Below the pieces are notes generated by a model. It was not told the DNA's origin and searched no databases. It was given only the letters and a program-made list of their open reading frames with translations. Source: an uncultured Formosa sp. (GTDB lineage: Bacteria; Bacteroidota; Bacteroidia; Flavobacteriales; Flavobacteriaceae). Taken from it: DNA of 64,000 bases. The stretch is from NCBI RefSeq assembly GCF_947500765.1, contig NZ_CANMTH010000001.1:372001-436000 (forward strand), in the 5' to 3' direction. A program made the position numbers and the translations under genes. Positions 1 through 7,416 of this stretch are shown here, one piece after another. Positions within the stretch are counted from its first letter, which is position 1. Every line of letters begins with the position of its first letter.

Positions 1-657
1 AAATTCTTCATTATGCAAAAGAATGGTGTTTTTATTTAAACAGGTAATAATGACTTCGTTTTCCGAAAGTAATTTCTTTAAAGGTAAATATTGATAGCCT
101 TTAGTTTCTGCTTCAGGTTTTTTAGTTCTAGAATAATAAGAGACTTTAGCTCCAAAAAAGTGGAGAGCATCTGCAATCATGCCTCCGGATTTTCCTAAAC
201 CTACAATACCTACTTTTAAGCCTGTAATTTCAGAAGGTAATCCGTTCCAAGGTGTTCTTGGGCTTCCGTCAGGATTTATGCCAAATCCGTGTAAAGCGTT
301 TACTAATTCGCTAATTACATATTCTACAACACCTTCGTCTCCGTAGTCACGAATTCCAGTAACGGTGATGTTTCGTGAGTTGGCATATTCAATATCTACA
401 TTGGCACTTTCTGGTGTGTACAGAGAGCAACACATACCTATGTATACAATATTTGGGCATTGTGCTATGGCATCTTTACCTAGCGTGGTTGTATAACTTA
501 AAAGTACAGCATCTGCATCTCCAATACGTTTTACGATCTCGTTTACAGAAGATGGCATATCTTCATATAAGATTACTTCTTCTGCAAGGGATTGTAATTT
601 TTTCTCAGCCATCGGAATCAAACTTACGGGTTCTATGGCTACCAGTTTTTTAAACAT
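1..657 (-). CDS. D-isomer-specific 2-hydroxyacid dehydrogenase, C-terminus beyond window
   Basis: This gene is cut by the left edge: 219 codons are visible, starting at the ATG complementary to 655-657. The protein has the usual order of a D-2-hydroxyacid dehydrogenase: an N-terminal catalytic half, then a Rossmann dinucleotide-binding loop (VGIVGLGKSGGMIADAL) about residue 170, then the start of the cofactor domain with YSRTKK, a position that often selects NADP or NAD. The catalytic Arg, Glu and His lie beyond the edge or near it. Members reduce 2-keto acids or oxidise D-2-hydroxy acids in the cytoplasm; the substrate cannot be read here. A TAACTTTG -7 box lies just upstream. Family call is firm, substrate unknown. 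Confidence 0.8.
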   Translation of the reverse strand, partial: MFKKLVAIEPVSLIPMAEKKLQSLAEEVILYEDMPSSVNEIVKRIGDADAVLLSYTTTLGKDAIAQCPNIVYIGMCCSLYTPESANVDIEYANSRNITVTGIRDYGDEGVVEYVISELVNALHGFGINPDGSPRTPWNGLPSEITGLKVGIVGLGKSGGMIADALHFFGAKVSYYSRTKKPEAETKGYQYLPLKKLLSENEVIITCLNKNTILLHNEEF

Positions 658-680
658 ATTTATTGATTTTTTACAGTCTT

Positions 681-688
681 CAAAGTTA
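681..688 (-). promoter_or_regulatory. Putative -7 box of the 2-hydroxyacid dehydrogenase gene
   Basis: On the minus strand the bases read TAACTTTG, matching the Bacteroidetes TAnnTTTG -7 element, 23 bases before the start codon. No TTG -33 element is visible at the usual 19-base spacing, so this is tentative. Confidence 0.35.
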
Positions 689-748
689 TTATAAATATCT
701 TAATTGCTTTTAGTATTCTGAATTAAAAGCGGCTGTGTTTTTTTACTA

Positions 749-1999
749 TTATATTTTATAACTCAAGAGTACGTATAATCTATTGATTTTAGAATCAAAT
801 TGAGAAAAGACTCCTTTAGAAAATTTGTATCTTATATCTAATCCTATGTTTTGGTAGGTTATTCCTGTTCCTAGTGAAAATCCAAATTCAAAAGTACTTG
901 AGTTTGGTGTTGCTTCAGCTTCTGTTATAATTACATTAGAGTAGTTGTGGCGTTCTGCTTTTAAATAGTTTTCATCACTTATTACAAAACCACTAGATAT
1001 TCCACCGTTAAAAAATATAGATAATTTACCTAACGGTTGCGTGTAACGTAAAAGGTTATTTAATTCTATAAATGTATGTCCAATTTCAGAATTGTATGAG
1101 GAATACGTGTCTGTGGTATCGTAATCTATATAGGTGTTTTTCGTGCTGTAAGACGTGTATAATAATTCGTTATGGATAGACCATTTGTTATTGTTTTTAG
1201 GAAAGACAATATCTAGAAATAATCCTGCTGCCAAATTGGTAGATGAGTCATAATCTCCATTTAAATAGATACTGTGTTTTTTATTATTAAACTTTAGATT
1301 AGTGTTCGTAATTCCTGCAACAATACCAAATTCTAGCGCTGTTTTTTCCTTCGTACTTTTAAAGTTTATTTCTGAACCTATACATTTATAATATTTTTCA
1401 AAAACAGAGGTTAAGCTTTCTTGTGTGTAAGTTGCATTATTAATTTGTGATTGGATGTTTTTACAATCATTAAGATAAAAAATTAGTTGCCCTTTGTATT
1501 GGTTATTTTCTACAATATTAACAGTTTCCTTTAAGTAGGTTTTATGTGGTAGGAGTATAAAATTATCATTCTCCTTGATATAAAAATTAGTTTTATTGAG
1601 CTCATCTTTATAGTAATAAAGGCTCTTGTTCCCGTTTATTAAAACTTTTAGAAACACATCTCTTTTTTCTAATTTTAAATTTGCATCATTTTCTAAATTT
1701 TGAATATCTCTAGAGCTTATTTCTATATCTACAATTGCGCTTATATATGCATTGTCTTGCGCGTTAAAATATTTTATAGACGAAGTGTCGTATATAATTG
1801 GATTTTGATTTAATTCCTTTTTAAAGGTTATTTCTTTAGGGTTTGTTTTCCAATCTTTAATATCGATATAACCAGAAATCGTGTCTCCTGTAGTTGAAAC
1901 GACGTAGCCAGATAAGAAATTTTCTTGAGCTGAAGATATATTAAAAAACAGAAAAAAGAACAGGGGTAAAAGGATGAATTTGAATATAGGTGTTTTCAT
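749..1999 (-). CDS. Secreted outer-membrane beta-barrel-like protein of unknown function
   Basis: The 416-residue product begins with a clear Sec signal peptide (MKTPIFKFILLPLFFFLFFN followed by ISSAQ). The mature N-terminal part (about residues 26-210) looks like a soluble, beta-rich domain with the phrase GYVVSTTGDTISGYIDI, which resembles domains found in many Bacteroidetes outer-membrane proteins. The C-terminal half has alternating hydrophobic and polar residues and ends in YVLLSYKI, as expected for an outer-membrane barrel with an aromatic/hydrophobic last strand. I do not recognise a named family. It stands alone on the minus strand between the dehydrogenase and a long gene-free stretch. 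Outer-membrane location is inferred. Confidence 0.6.
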   Translation of the reverse strand: MKTPIFKFILLPLFFFLFFNISSAQENFLSGYVVSTTGDTISGYIDIKDWKTNPKEITFKKELNQNPIIYDTSSIKYFNAQDNAYISAIVDIEISSRDIQNLENDANLKLEKRDVFLKVLINGNKSLYYYKDELNKTNFYIKENDNFILLPHKTYLKETVNIVENNQYKGQLIFYLNDCKNIQSQINNATYTQESLTSVFEKYYKCIGSEINFKSTKEKTALEFGIVAGITNTNLKFNNKKHSIYLNGDYDSSTNLAAGLFLDIVFPKNNNKWSIHNELLYTSYSTKNTYIDYDTTDTYSSYNSEIGHTFIELNNLLRYTQPLGKLSIFFNGGISSGFVISDENYLKAERHNYSNVIITEAEATPNSSTFEFGFSLGTGITYQNIGLDIRYKFSKGVFSQFDSKINRLYVLLSYKI

Positions 2000-2542
2000 T
2001 TTAAATTGGGGTTAGTTTGTCCCTAAAGATAATTATTTACGAGCTCATTATCTATATGAAATTTAGATTTATTTAACATATTATAGACTTACAATATGTT
2101 GTTTTTCGCTTCTACATTTAAAGCACTCTATATTGGTCTAGCTTACGGGTGTTTTTTTAATTTGTTAAGCTTATGTGTGTTTGTTTTAAATTCTAGTTTG
2201 TAAATTTTACACCTTATTGCTTTCTGAATTTGTCTACATCTATAATTGTTCTAACTTTTTCTATTTATGGATTGATAGATAATAGTTTAGTGTTATTGGT
2301 GTTATGGATTTTAATAAAGTATCTTTGTCATCTTATAATTTATCTGTTGATATTAATTGTTTTCTTTCGCACAACTGCAACGAAGTATATTGGCTTTCAC
2401 TTAAAGTCTCTGTATTGATTAATCTAAACTCTAGCAGCCAATTTAATGCCTGATTGCTAGTAAGTAACTATGTTATAGTCATTTTAATCTTTCGCTTTGC
2501 GTTCCTCATTACTCTGCAATCCGTTTTTATTTAAATCAAACC
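2000..2542. other. Gene-poor intergenic stretch
   Basis: This stretch is upstream of both flanking genes, which are divergent. It is AT-rich. A 62-codon hydrophobic open frame at 2230-2418 uses a non-ATG start and has no homology that I recognise, so I do not call it a gene. I see no hairpin terminator, tRNA or repeat here; it presumably carries the promoters of the two flanking genes. Confidence 0.4.
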
Positions 2543-3610
2543 ATGAGTGCAGATCTACGTGTAAACAAACCCACGCCTTTCTTTCCGGAACAGCCTTTAA
2601 TAGCTTTTAGCCGTGCTTCAAATGTAGCGCTTACTATTAAGTCTTTAGAAGCGGATAAGCCCGTGTTAATTACAGCATTTTATAGCGATGGTTTAGATTT
2701 GCTTAAAGCGCTGCATCAGCATTTAAAAAAGCGTTTTCCTAATGGGACGTTTATTGAACAGCGTGCGTATCGTTTAGCCTATCAGAAGTTATCTAAGCTG
2801 ATTTATATAGAAATTGTAAACCATAAATTAATTGTAAAAAAAGCCCCTGCTATTGGTTGGTTGGCTAAACTATATCCCGAAGAGACACGTTTTTTACTGC
2901 CATTTACTAAAGTGCAAGGTTTAAATAGCGCTTGGCAATGGTATAAAAACGGAATTGACTTGCCGGTGTTGCGAAGTAAAATTCATCCGTATTATGGGGT
3001 GTATTTCCCTACACGATTCGATCATTTAATACTTTTCGATAATTGGTTGAAACGGTATGATGGACCCAAAAAATCGGCTATAGATGTCGGTATAGGAAGT
3101 GGTGTTTTAGCTTTGCAATTGGTGAAATTTGGTTTTCAGAAAGTCTATGGAACCGATACCAATCCGAATGCTATTGTAGGACTCACGGAATCTATGGGCG
3201 CTACCAAACTCTCTAGAAAAATAGAATTAGATTTTGCACCGCTCTTTGGTAAATGGGAAAAGCAAACCGAACTCATTGTTTTTAATCCGCCTTGGTTGCC
3301 TGCAACTCATGATTTGGATACCAATGATGCAGCCATTTCTTATCCAGATACCTTATTTCCTGATTTCTTTGAGGCTGCTAAAAAACGTTTGTTACCCGAA
3401 GGAAAGTTAGTTCTTATATTTTCTAATTTAGCACAACTCACTCAGGTTACAGAAGCGCATCCTATAGCAGATGAGTTAGCTGTAGGCGGGCGATTTAAAT
3501 TAGAGCAATGCCTTAAGCGCACAGTGAAAGCAGCTTCAAACCACACTAAGCGCGATCAGCATTGGCGTGCAACCGAAGACGTTGAACTTTGGGTATTGGT
3601 TCATGCGTAA
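2543..3610 (+). CDS. Class I SAM-dependent methyltransferase
   Basis: The 355-residue protein carries a Rossmann-type methyltransferase domain in its second half. Motif I is IDVGIGSGVLAL (about residues 180-190), the acidic end of the second strand is YGTDTNPNA, and the catalytic tetrapeptide NPPW lies at about 248-251. The NPPW/NPPY motif is typical of enzymes that methylate an exocyclic or side-chain amide nitrogen, such as adenine, guanine or glutamine methyltransferases (family knowledge). The first 150 residues form an extra domain that I cannot name. The gene has its own terminator downstream. Substrate is unknown: rRNA, a protein or a small molecule are all possible. Confidence 0.75.
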   Translation: MSADLRVNKPTPFFPEQPLIAFSRASNVALTIKSLEADKPVLITAFYSDGLDLLKALHQHLKKRFPNGTFIEQRAYRLAYQKLSKLIYIEIVNHKLIVKKAPAIGWLAKLYPEETRFLLPFTKVQGLNSAWQWYKNGIDLPVLRSKIHPYYGVYFPTRFDHLILFDNWLKRYDGPKKSAIDVGIGSGVLALQLVKFGFQKVYGTDTNPNAIVGLTESMGATKLSRKIELDFAPLFGKWEKQTELIVFNPPWLPATHDLDTNDAAISYPDTLFPDFFEAAKKRLLPEGKLVLIFSNLAQLTQVTEAHPIADELAVGGRFKLEQCLKRTVKAASNHTKRDQHWRATEDVELWVLVHA

Positions 3611-3645
3611 ATAATAATAATAGTAGTCATCACATGTTAATATAT

Positions 3646-3678
3646 AGAAAAAGTCATTCCATTGGGAGTGACTTTTTT
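3646..3678 (+). terminator. Rho-independent terminator after the methyltransferase gene
   Basis: GTCATTCC and GGAGTGAC pair (two G-T pairs) around a four-base loop, flanked by an A run before and six T after. This is a standard intrinsic terminator shape and sits 36 bases after the methyltransferase stop codon. Confidence 0.75.
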
Positions 3679-3838
3679 ATTTGCGTTCATTTTTCATGTA
3701 TTCGTGTCAATAAGAGTGAGAGCTGTTTCTGAACTTTGTAACAGATAAAAACGGAGGAATTATAGGGTCGAGTCATTTGTTAGAACTCCCAACACGTAAT
3801 TCATCTGTAAAGTATAATTCATATTAAAAATTATTAAA

Positions 3839-4399
3839 ATGAAAGATTTAAAACATAAGACTGTTGCTATTTTAGCAACCAACGGATTTGAAGAAAGTGA
3901 ATTAAAATCGCCTAAAGACGCTTTGTTAGAAGCAGGAGCAGAGGTGCACATCGTGTCTCTAGAGTCTGGAGAGATTAAAGCTTGGGCCGATGGAGATTGG
4001 GGAGATGCTTATAACGTAGATAAAACTTTAGACCAAGTGTCTCAATCAGATTATAACGCGCTGGTACTTCCAGGAGGTGTAATAAACCCGGATTTATTAA
4101 GACGAGACACTAAGGCGATAAACTTTGTGAAGTCGTTTTTCGAAAACCATAAACCAGTAGCTGCTATTTGTCATGCACCTTGGTTATTGGCAGAAGCCGA
4201 TGTGTTACAAGGAAGAAAAGTAACGTCTTTCCATTCTATTAAAACAGATATCATTAACGCTGGTGCAGAATGGGTAGATCAAGAGGTTGTTGTAGACCAA
4301 GGTTTAGTAACTAGCCGTTCTCCAGAAGATTTACCAGCATTTAATGCTAAGGTTATAGAAGAAATTAAGGAAGGTAAACACGATATGCAAACCGCATAG
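3839..4399 (+). CDS. DJ-1/PfpI family protein (type 1 glutamine amidotransferase-like)
   Basis: The 186-residue protein matches the PfpI/YhbO branch of the DJ-1 superfamily, at full family length. The nucleophile elbow is AAICHAP with Cys111 followed by His112, and Glu18 in the NGFEESE segment would be the conserved acidic residue next to the cysteine. LVLPGGVINPD is the usual glycine-rich loop. Members are cytoplasmic stress proteins variously reported as glyoxalase III, deglycase or protease-like; the exact activity is debated and cannot be decided here. It is a single-gene unit followed by a strong terminator. Confidence 0.88.
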   Translation: MKDLKHKTVAILATNGFEESELKSPKDALLEAGAEVHIVSLESGEIKAWADGDWGDAYNVDKTLDQVSQSDYNALVLPGGVINPDLLRRDTKAINFVKSFFENHKPVAAICHAPWLLAEADVLQGRKVTSFHSIKTDIINAGAEWVDQEVVVDQGLVTSRSPEDLPAFNAKVIEEIKEGKHDMQTA

Positions 4400-4422
4400 G
4401 GTTTACGCAAACTCATTTTAAA

Positions 4423-4458
4423 AAAAAGGGTTAGATGATCTAAAATCTAACCCTTTTT
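4423..4458 (+). terminator. Rho-independent terminator after the PfpI-like gene
   Basis: A perfect 14-base inverted repeat (AAAAAGGGTTAGAT and its complement ending in five T) surrounds an eight-base loop. It starts 24 bases after the stop codon. The A-rich 5' side would also allow termination from the other direction. Confidence 0.9.
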
Positions 4459-4542
4459 AATACGTTATAATTAAAATATACACACATAAATACGTTATAT
4501 TACAATAGGTTTTAACACATTTAATTTTACAAAATAAATGTT

Positions 4543-5343
4543 ATGAAAAAGCAACTACAACTAGTAAATGGAATTAGTTTTATAGGTATGGTTATCTTGA
4601 ACTATGTCTCGAATACCGGCATATTAAACCATACAACTATTGGCGAAGTCTCTAAACAATACCATACTTTATTTACACCTGCGGGCTATGCCTTTTCCAT
4701 TTGGGGATTAATTTATGTGTTGGTTTTAGGATTTGTAATATACCAAGGACGAAGTCTTTTTGTGAAAGTAAGAGACGACGATTTTGTGTTGAAAACAAGC
4801 TGGTGGTTCGTGCTGTCTTGCCTTGCCAATTGCTTATGGATTCTAGCATGGATCTATAACTATACAGCGTTATCGTCTGTGTTTATTTTTCTTTTGCTAT
4901 TTTCTTTAATTCAGATTGTGCTAAAAAACAGCATGGAATTGTTCGATGCTCCAATTTCTGTTATAGCTTTTCTTTGGTGGCCTTTTGTGTTTTATAGTGG
5001 TTGGGTTACCGTGGCTAGTATTGCTAAAGTGTCGGCTGTTTTAGTAAAATATAATTGGGATGGTTTTGGTTTATCTCCAACATTTTGGGCCATTAGTCTC
5101 ATAGCCATTGCAACGGGTATTAATTTGGTGGTAACGTGGACACGAAACATGAGGGAATTTGCACTCGTTGGTGCTTGGGCTTTAGTGGCTATTTATGTGG
5201 CGAATACTGATGTTAATACGGCTGTCGCTTATACCGCAATGGGCGCCGCTATACTTTTAGTGATGAGCAGTCTGTATCATGGGTTTATAAATAGAGCCAC
5301 AAATCCTGGCGTGAAACTTAAGGCATATTTTAAGGAGAAGTAA
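4543..5343 (+). CDS. TspO/MBR-like integral membrane protein
   Basis: The 266-residue protein is almost entirely hydrophobic, with about seven predicted membrane helices. The segment FTPAGYAFSIWGLIYVL (about residues 44-60) is the hallmark of tryptophan-rich TspO-like proteins, whose canonical members bind porphyrins and cholesterol-like ligands. Canonical TspO is about 160 residues with five helices, so this is the longer Bacteroidetes-type relative, and its ligand is unknown. Trp and Tyr are abundant in the predicted helices (for example WWPFVFYSGW). It is transcribed alone, after the PfpI terminator. Confidence 0.72.
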   Translation: MKKQLQLVNGISFIGMVILNYVSNTGILNHTTIGEVSKQYHTLFTPAGYAFSIWGLIYVLVLGFVIYQGRSLFVKVRDDDFVLKTSWWFVLSCLANCLWILAWIYNYTALSSVFIFLLLFSLIQIVLKNSMELFDAPISVIAFLWWPFVFYSGWVTVASIAKVSAVLVKYNWDGFGLSPTFWAISLIAIATGINLVVTWTRNMREFALVGAWALVAIYVANTDVNTAVAYTAMGAAILLVMSSLYHGFINRATNPGVKLKAYFKEK

Positions 5344-5448
5344 TTAGTGATTAGATTGAGTTTGAGAAGTAGAACTAACTTCAGGCGTGAGCAGTGCGTG
5401 AATCATTAGTATACTGCCGAATACGTTCAGAAATACATAGTGGTTCAT
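5344..5448 (-). CDS. Possible small membrane protein, 34 residues
   Basis: A 34-codon frame starts with ATG on the minus strand and ends with TAA directly abutting the TspO-like stop codon. It encodes MNHYVFLNVFGSILMIHALL followed by a polar tail rich in Ser, Thr and Gln, so one membrane-spanning segment is possible. There is no recognisable family and no clear promoter box, and a frame of this size could be chance. Listed because it is the only ATG-started frame with a coherent membrane-segment pattern in this gap. Confidence 0.2.
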   Translation of the reverse strand: MNHYVFLNVFGSILMIHALLTPEVSSTSQTQSNH

Positions 5449-5608
5449 AATTAATTATACTATTTTATAAATATTTTCGGCATAAGCTTTTCAATATTCA
5501 AGATTAAAAAATGATAGTAAAACTAGAGTGATTTAGGTTTTAATTTCTGATATAAATGATATGTTATAAGCATTGGCTATAATTTTTAAAAGCTATATTT
5601 TTGTTAGT

Positions 5609-6403
5609 ATGAGAACACAAACATTAGCTATTGTAGGTTGTGGGAAACTTGCAAATATAGTAGTAGAAGCCCTTGATAAAGGGCTGTTATCCGATTATAA
5701 ACTTATTGGTACGTATTCAAGAACTTTTGAAAAGGCACAACATATTGCCAATCATATTCAAGACTCAGGAGAGCACTGCACAGCGTGTAGCTCTTTGGAG
5801 CAACTGTTAGACTTAAAGCCAGATTACATTGTTGAAACGGCCTCTCCAGCGGCGTTAAAAGCATTGGCCATACCAGCATTAAAAAACGGATCTTCTATTG
5901 TAACACTGTCTATAGGCGCACTTGCTGATGCTGCTTTTTATGAATTGGTTAAAAAAACAGCTTCAGAACACGGCACACGAGTTCATATTGCATCTGGCGC
6001 TATTGGAGGTTTCGATGTGTTAAGAACCGTATCGTTAATGGAAGAAAGTACCGTAACTTTCGATACTACGAAAGGACCAAGACCTTTGAGAAAGACTCCT
6101 GTTTACGACGAAATTATAGAAACTGAAGAACGACAAGTTTTTGAAGGGAATGCTATTGAAGCCATTGCCCTTTTTCCTACACAAGTTAATGTGTCGGTGG
6201 CTGCGGCATTAGCATCTACTGGACCAGAACACGTTAAAGTAACCATTACATCTGTTCCCGATTACGTAGGAGACGATCATCGTATTGAAATAAAAAGCAA
6301 GCAAATTAACGCCGTTATAGATGTGTATAGCCAGACCGCACAAATAGCAGGTTGGAGTGTTGTGAATACCTTGCGAAATATTACATCGCCTATCGCTTTT
6401 TAA
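5609..6403 (+). CDS. nadX: Aspartate dehydrogenase-like oxidoreductase (NadX family)
   Basis: The 264-residue protein opens with a Rossmann loop IVGCGKLANIVVEAL (residues 8-22) and contains the conserved segment HIASGAIGGFDVLR typical of the DUF108 aspartate dehydrogenase family. That family makes iminoaspartate from L-aspartate with NAD(P), feeding NAD biosynthesis in place of NadB. The glycine pattern is GCGKLA rather than GxGxIG, so cofactor use may differ. I place the start at the ATG at 5609; a TTG 36 bases upstream would add 12 residues before the Rossmann strand and is unlikely. No nadA or nadC is nearby, so the physiological role is inferred only from family. Confidence 0.72.
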   Translation: MRTQTLAIVGCGKLANIVVEALDKGLLSDYKLIGTYSRTFEKAQHIANHIQDSGEHCTACSSLEQLLDLKPDYIVETASPAALKALAIPALKNGSSIVTLSIGALADAAFYELVKKTASEHGTRVHIASGAIGGFDVLRTVSLMEESTVTFDTTKGPRPLRKTPVYDEIIETEERQVFEGNAIEAIALFPTQVNVSVAAALASTGPEHVKVTITSVPDYVGDDHRIEIKSKQINAVIDVYSQTAQIAGWSVVNTLRNITSPIAF

Positions 6404-6866
6404 TAGTTATGACTAAAAGTGTTTACAATTTACTTTTAAGTACACAAAGGCTTGATTTGTTCTAGCATGTATTACTTATAATTTAGGTATGGCATCTTCA
6501 TACTATAACCACGCTATAACCATAAGGTATCTATGGCTTTGGTATGGCTTTGATATGGCGTATCTATGACGCTGACTCGTGCTAAAATAACTTTACAGGT
6601 TATTAAATTAATTCTGATATAATTCTACAACTTTCTTACTTAATCCTAAAAACAACTTTACTATTCGCAGAACTCGGTTTGGAGTATGATAGAAAAATAG
6701 CGAAATTTATTAAAATGCTATTCACTACATTTAATTTAGGATAATACGATATTCCTAGAACTGTATATTATGAATGGCATAAATAAAAATTAATTTAAAC
6801 AATTTTTTTGATTTATATTGTCCCTTGGAGGGTATAATTATGTAGTTAATATTATATCCTTTTTCT
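6404..6866. other. Gene-free stretch with short degenerate repeats
   Basis: This stretch of about 460 bases separates the core gene nadX from the accessory module. At 6486-6571 it holds clustered short repeats: CTATAACC twice, GGTATCTATGGCTTT followed by GGTATGGCTTT, then GATATGGCG and TATCTATGACG. No protein-coding frame or terminator is convincing. The junction with the XRE module to the right and the loss of normal gene spacing suggest an old insertion boundary, but I find no attachment-site duplication by eye. Confidence 0.4.
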
Positions 6867-7061
6867 TTAAAGATAATGAATGTTTTTAATTGCGATTTTA
6901 CCGCTATAAACAGATTTAAATTCTAAATCATCTAAAAATTCTTCGAATAATGATGCAATGAGATAATTATTAATTGCGTCATCTAAGTCTTTTCCTTTTT
7001 CATTTCCTAAATGTTTACCATTCTTGTAAATAGCAAATAATATCATTTTAGATTTATTCAT
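6867..7061 (-). CDS. Small hypothetical protein divergent from the XRE regulator
   Basis: A 64-codon ATG frame runs away from the XRE gene, with the palindromic operator region between them. The product has a hydrophobic strand-like start (KMILFAIYKNGKHLGNEKGK), then an acidic alpha-helical stretch about residues 27-47 (NNYLIASLFEEFLDDLEFKS), and a short beta-like end. It has no signal peptide and no recognised family. Its start lies 36 bases beyond the outer edge of the palindrome, and the palindrome is symmetric, so a promoter serving one side would serve this side too. It could be a small partner, inhibitor or immunity factor of the module; that is inference. Confidence 0.45.
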   Translation of the reverse strand: MNKSKMILFAIYKNGKHLGNEKGKDLDDAINNYLIASLFEEFLDDLEFKSVYSGKIAIKNIHYL

Positions 7062-7097
7062 CTTTAATAATTTCTTGAAATCAAATATAAAAAAATG

Positions 7098-7135
7098 ATA
7101 CTTATTGTATGTTGATCAATGCATACAATAAGTAT
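7098..7135. promoter_or_regulatory. Perfect palindromic operator, with possible bidirectional promoter
   Basis: Two exact 14-base inverted arms (ATACTTATTGTATG at 7098-7111 and CATACAATAAGTAT at 7122-7135) flank a 10-base centre that itself contains the palindrome TTGATCAA. On each strand TTATTG and TACAAT are spaced by 16 bases, like a sigma70 -35/-10 pair. The predicted start on the plus strand is about 11 bases or fewer before the XRE ATG, so the message would be nearly leaderless, as known for many controller-protein genes. No TAnnTTTG host-type box is present. Binding by the adjacent XRE protein is inferred from position and symmetry. Confidence 0.65.
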
Positions 7136-7146
7136 AGATTCGGTGA

Positions 7147-7416
7147 ATGGTAAATAAGTTTCTACAAAAGGAGTTTGGTGCTAGAATCCGATATTTGAGA
7201 ACTCAAGAAAAGTTGAGCCAAGAACAGCTTTCTTTTAAAACAGGATTTCATCGAACTTATATTGGAATGATAGAAAGAGGTGAGAGAAATATATCTCTTA
7301 CAAATATTGCGGTGTTTTCAAAAGCTTTTAAAATGGACATTTCTGATTTACTAGACTTCAAAAATCAGAATCCAAAACTTAGCTATCAAGATTATAAATT
7401 TAAGACAGATAGTTAA
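7147..7416 (+). CDS. XRE-family regulator resembling restriction-modification controller proteins
   Basis: The 89-residue protein is a single helix-turn-helix domain of the Cro/C1 type: IRYLRTQEKLSQEQLSFKTG followed by FHRTYIGMIERGERN, which includes the R/T-x-Y-I-x-x-I-E-R-G signature of R-M controller (C) proteins. Its size is the same as these controllers. It lies 11 bases downstream of a perfect palindrome and its stop codon abuts the ATG of the nuclease-helicase gene with no gap, so the two are almost surely co-transcribed and probably translationally coupled. The expected role is autoregulation with delayed expression of the effector; this is family-based inference. Confidence 0.85.
   Translation: MVNKFLQKEFGARIRYLRTQEKLSQEQLSFKTGFHRTYIGMIERGERNISLTNIAVFSKAFKMDISDLLDFKNQNPKLSYQDYKFKTDS

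Noticed and set aside
375..653. A 92-codon plus-strand frame opposite the 2-hydroxyacid dehydrogenase
   Set aside because: It lies wholly antisense to a well-supported dehydrogenase and has no recognised domain.
2230..2418. A 62-codon hydrophobic frame in the gap before the first methyltransferase
   Set aside because: Non-ATG start, AT-rich hydrophobic composition expected by chance, no family seen and no promoter box; treated as noise.
5573..5608. A longer start for the aspartate dehydrogenase-like gene
   Set aside because: It uses TTG and adds 12 residues before the first strand of the Rossmann fold, which normally begins within a few residues of the start.
6605..6745. A broken coding remnant before the accessory module
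   Set aside because: An open stretch of about 45 codons exists on the plus strand but has no start codon and no recognisable similarity; not enough for a pseudogene call.
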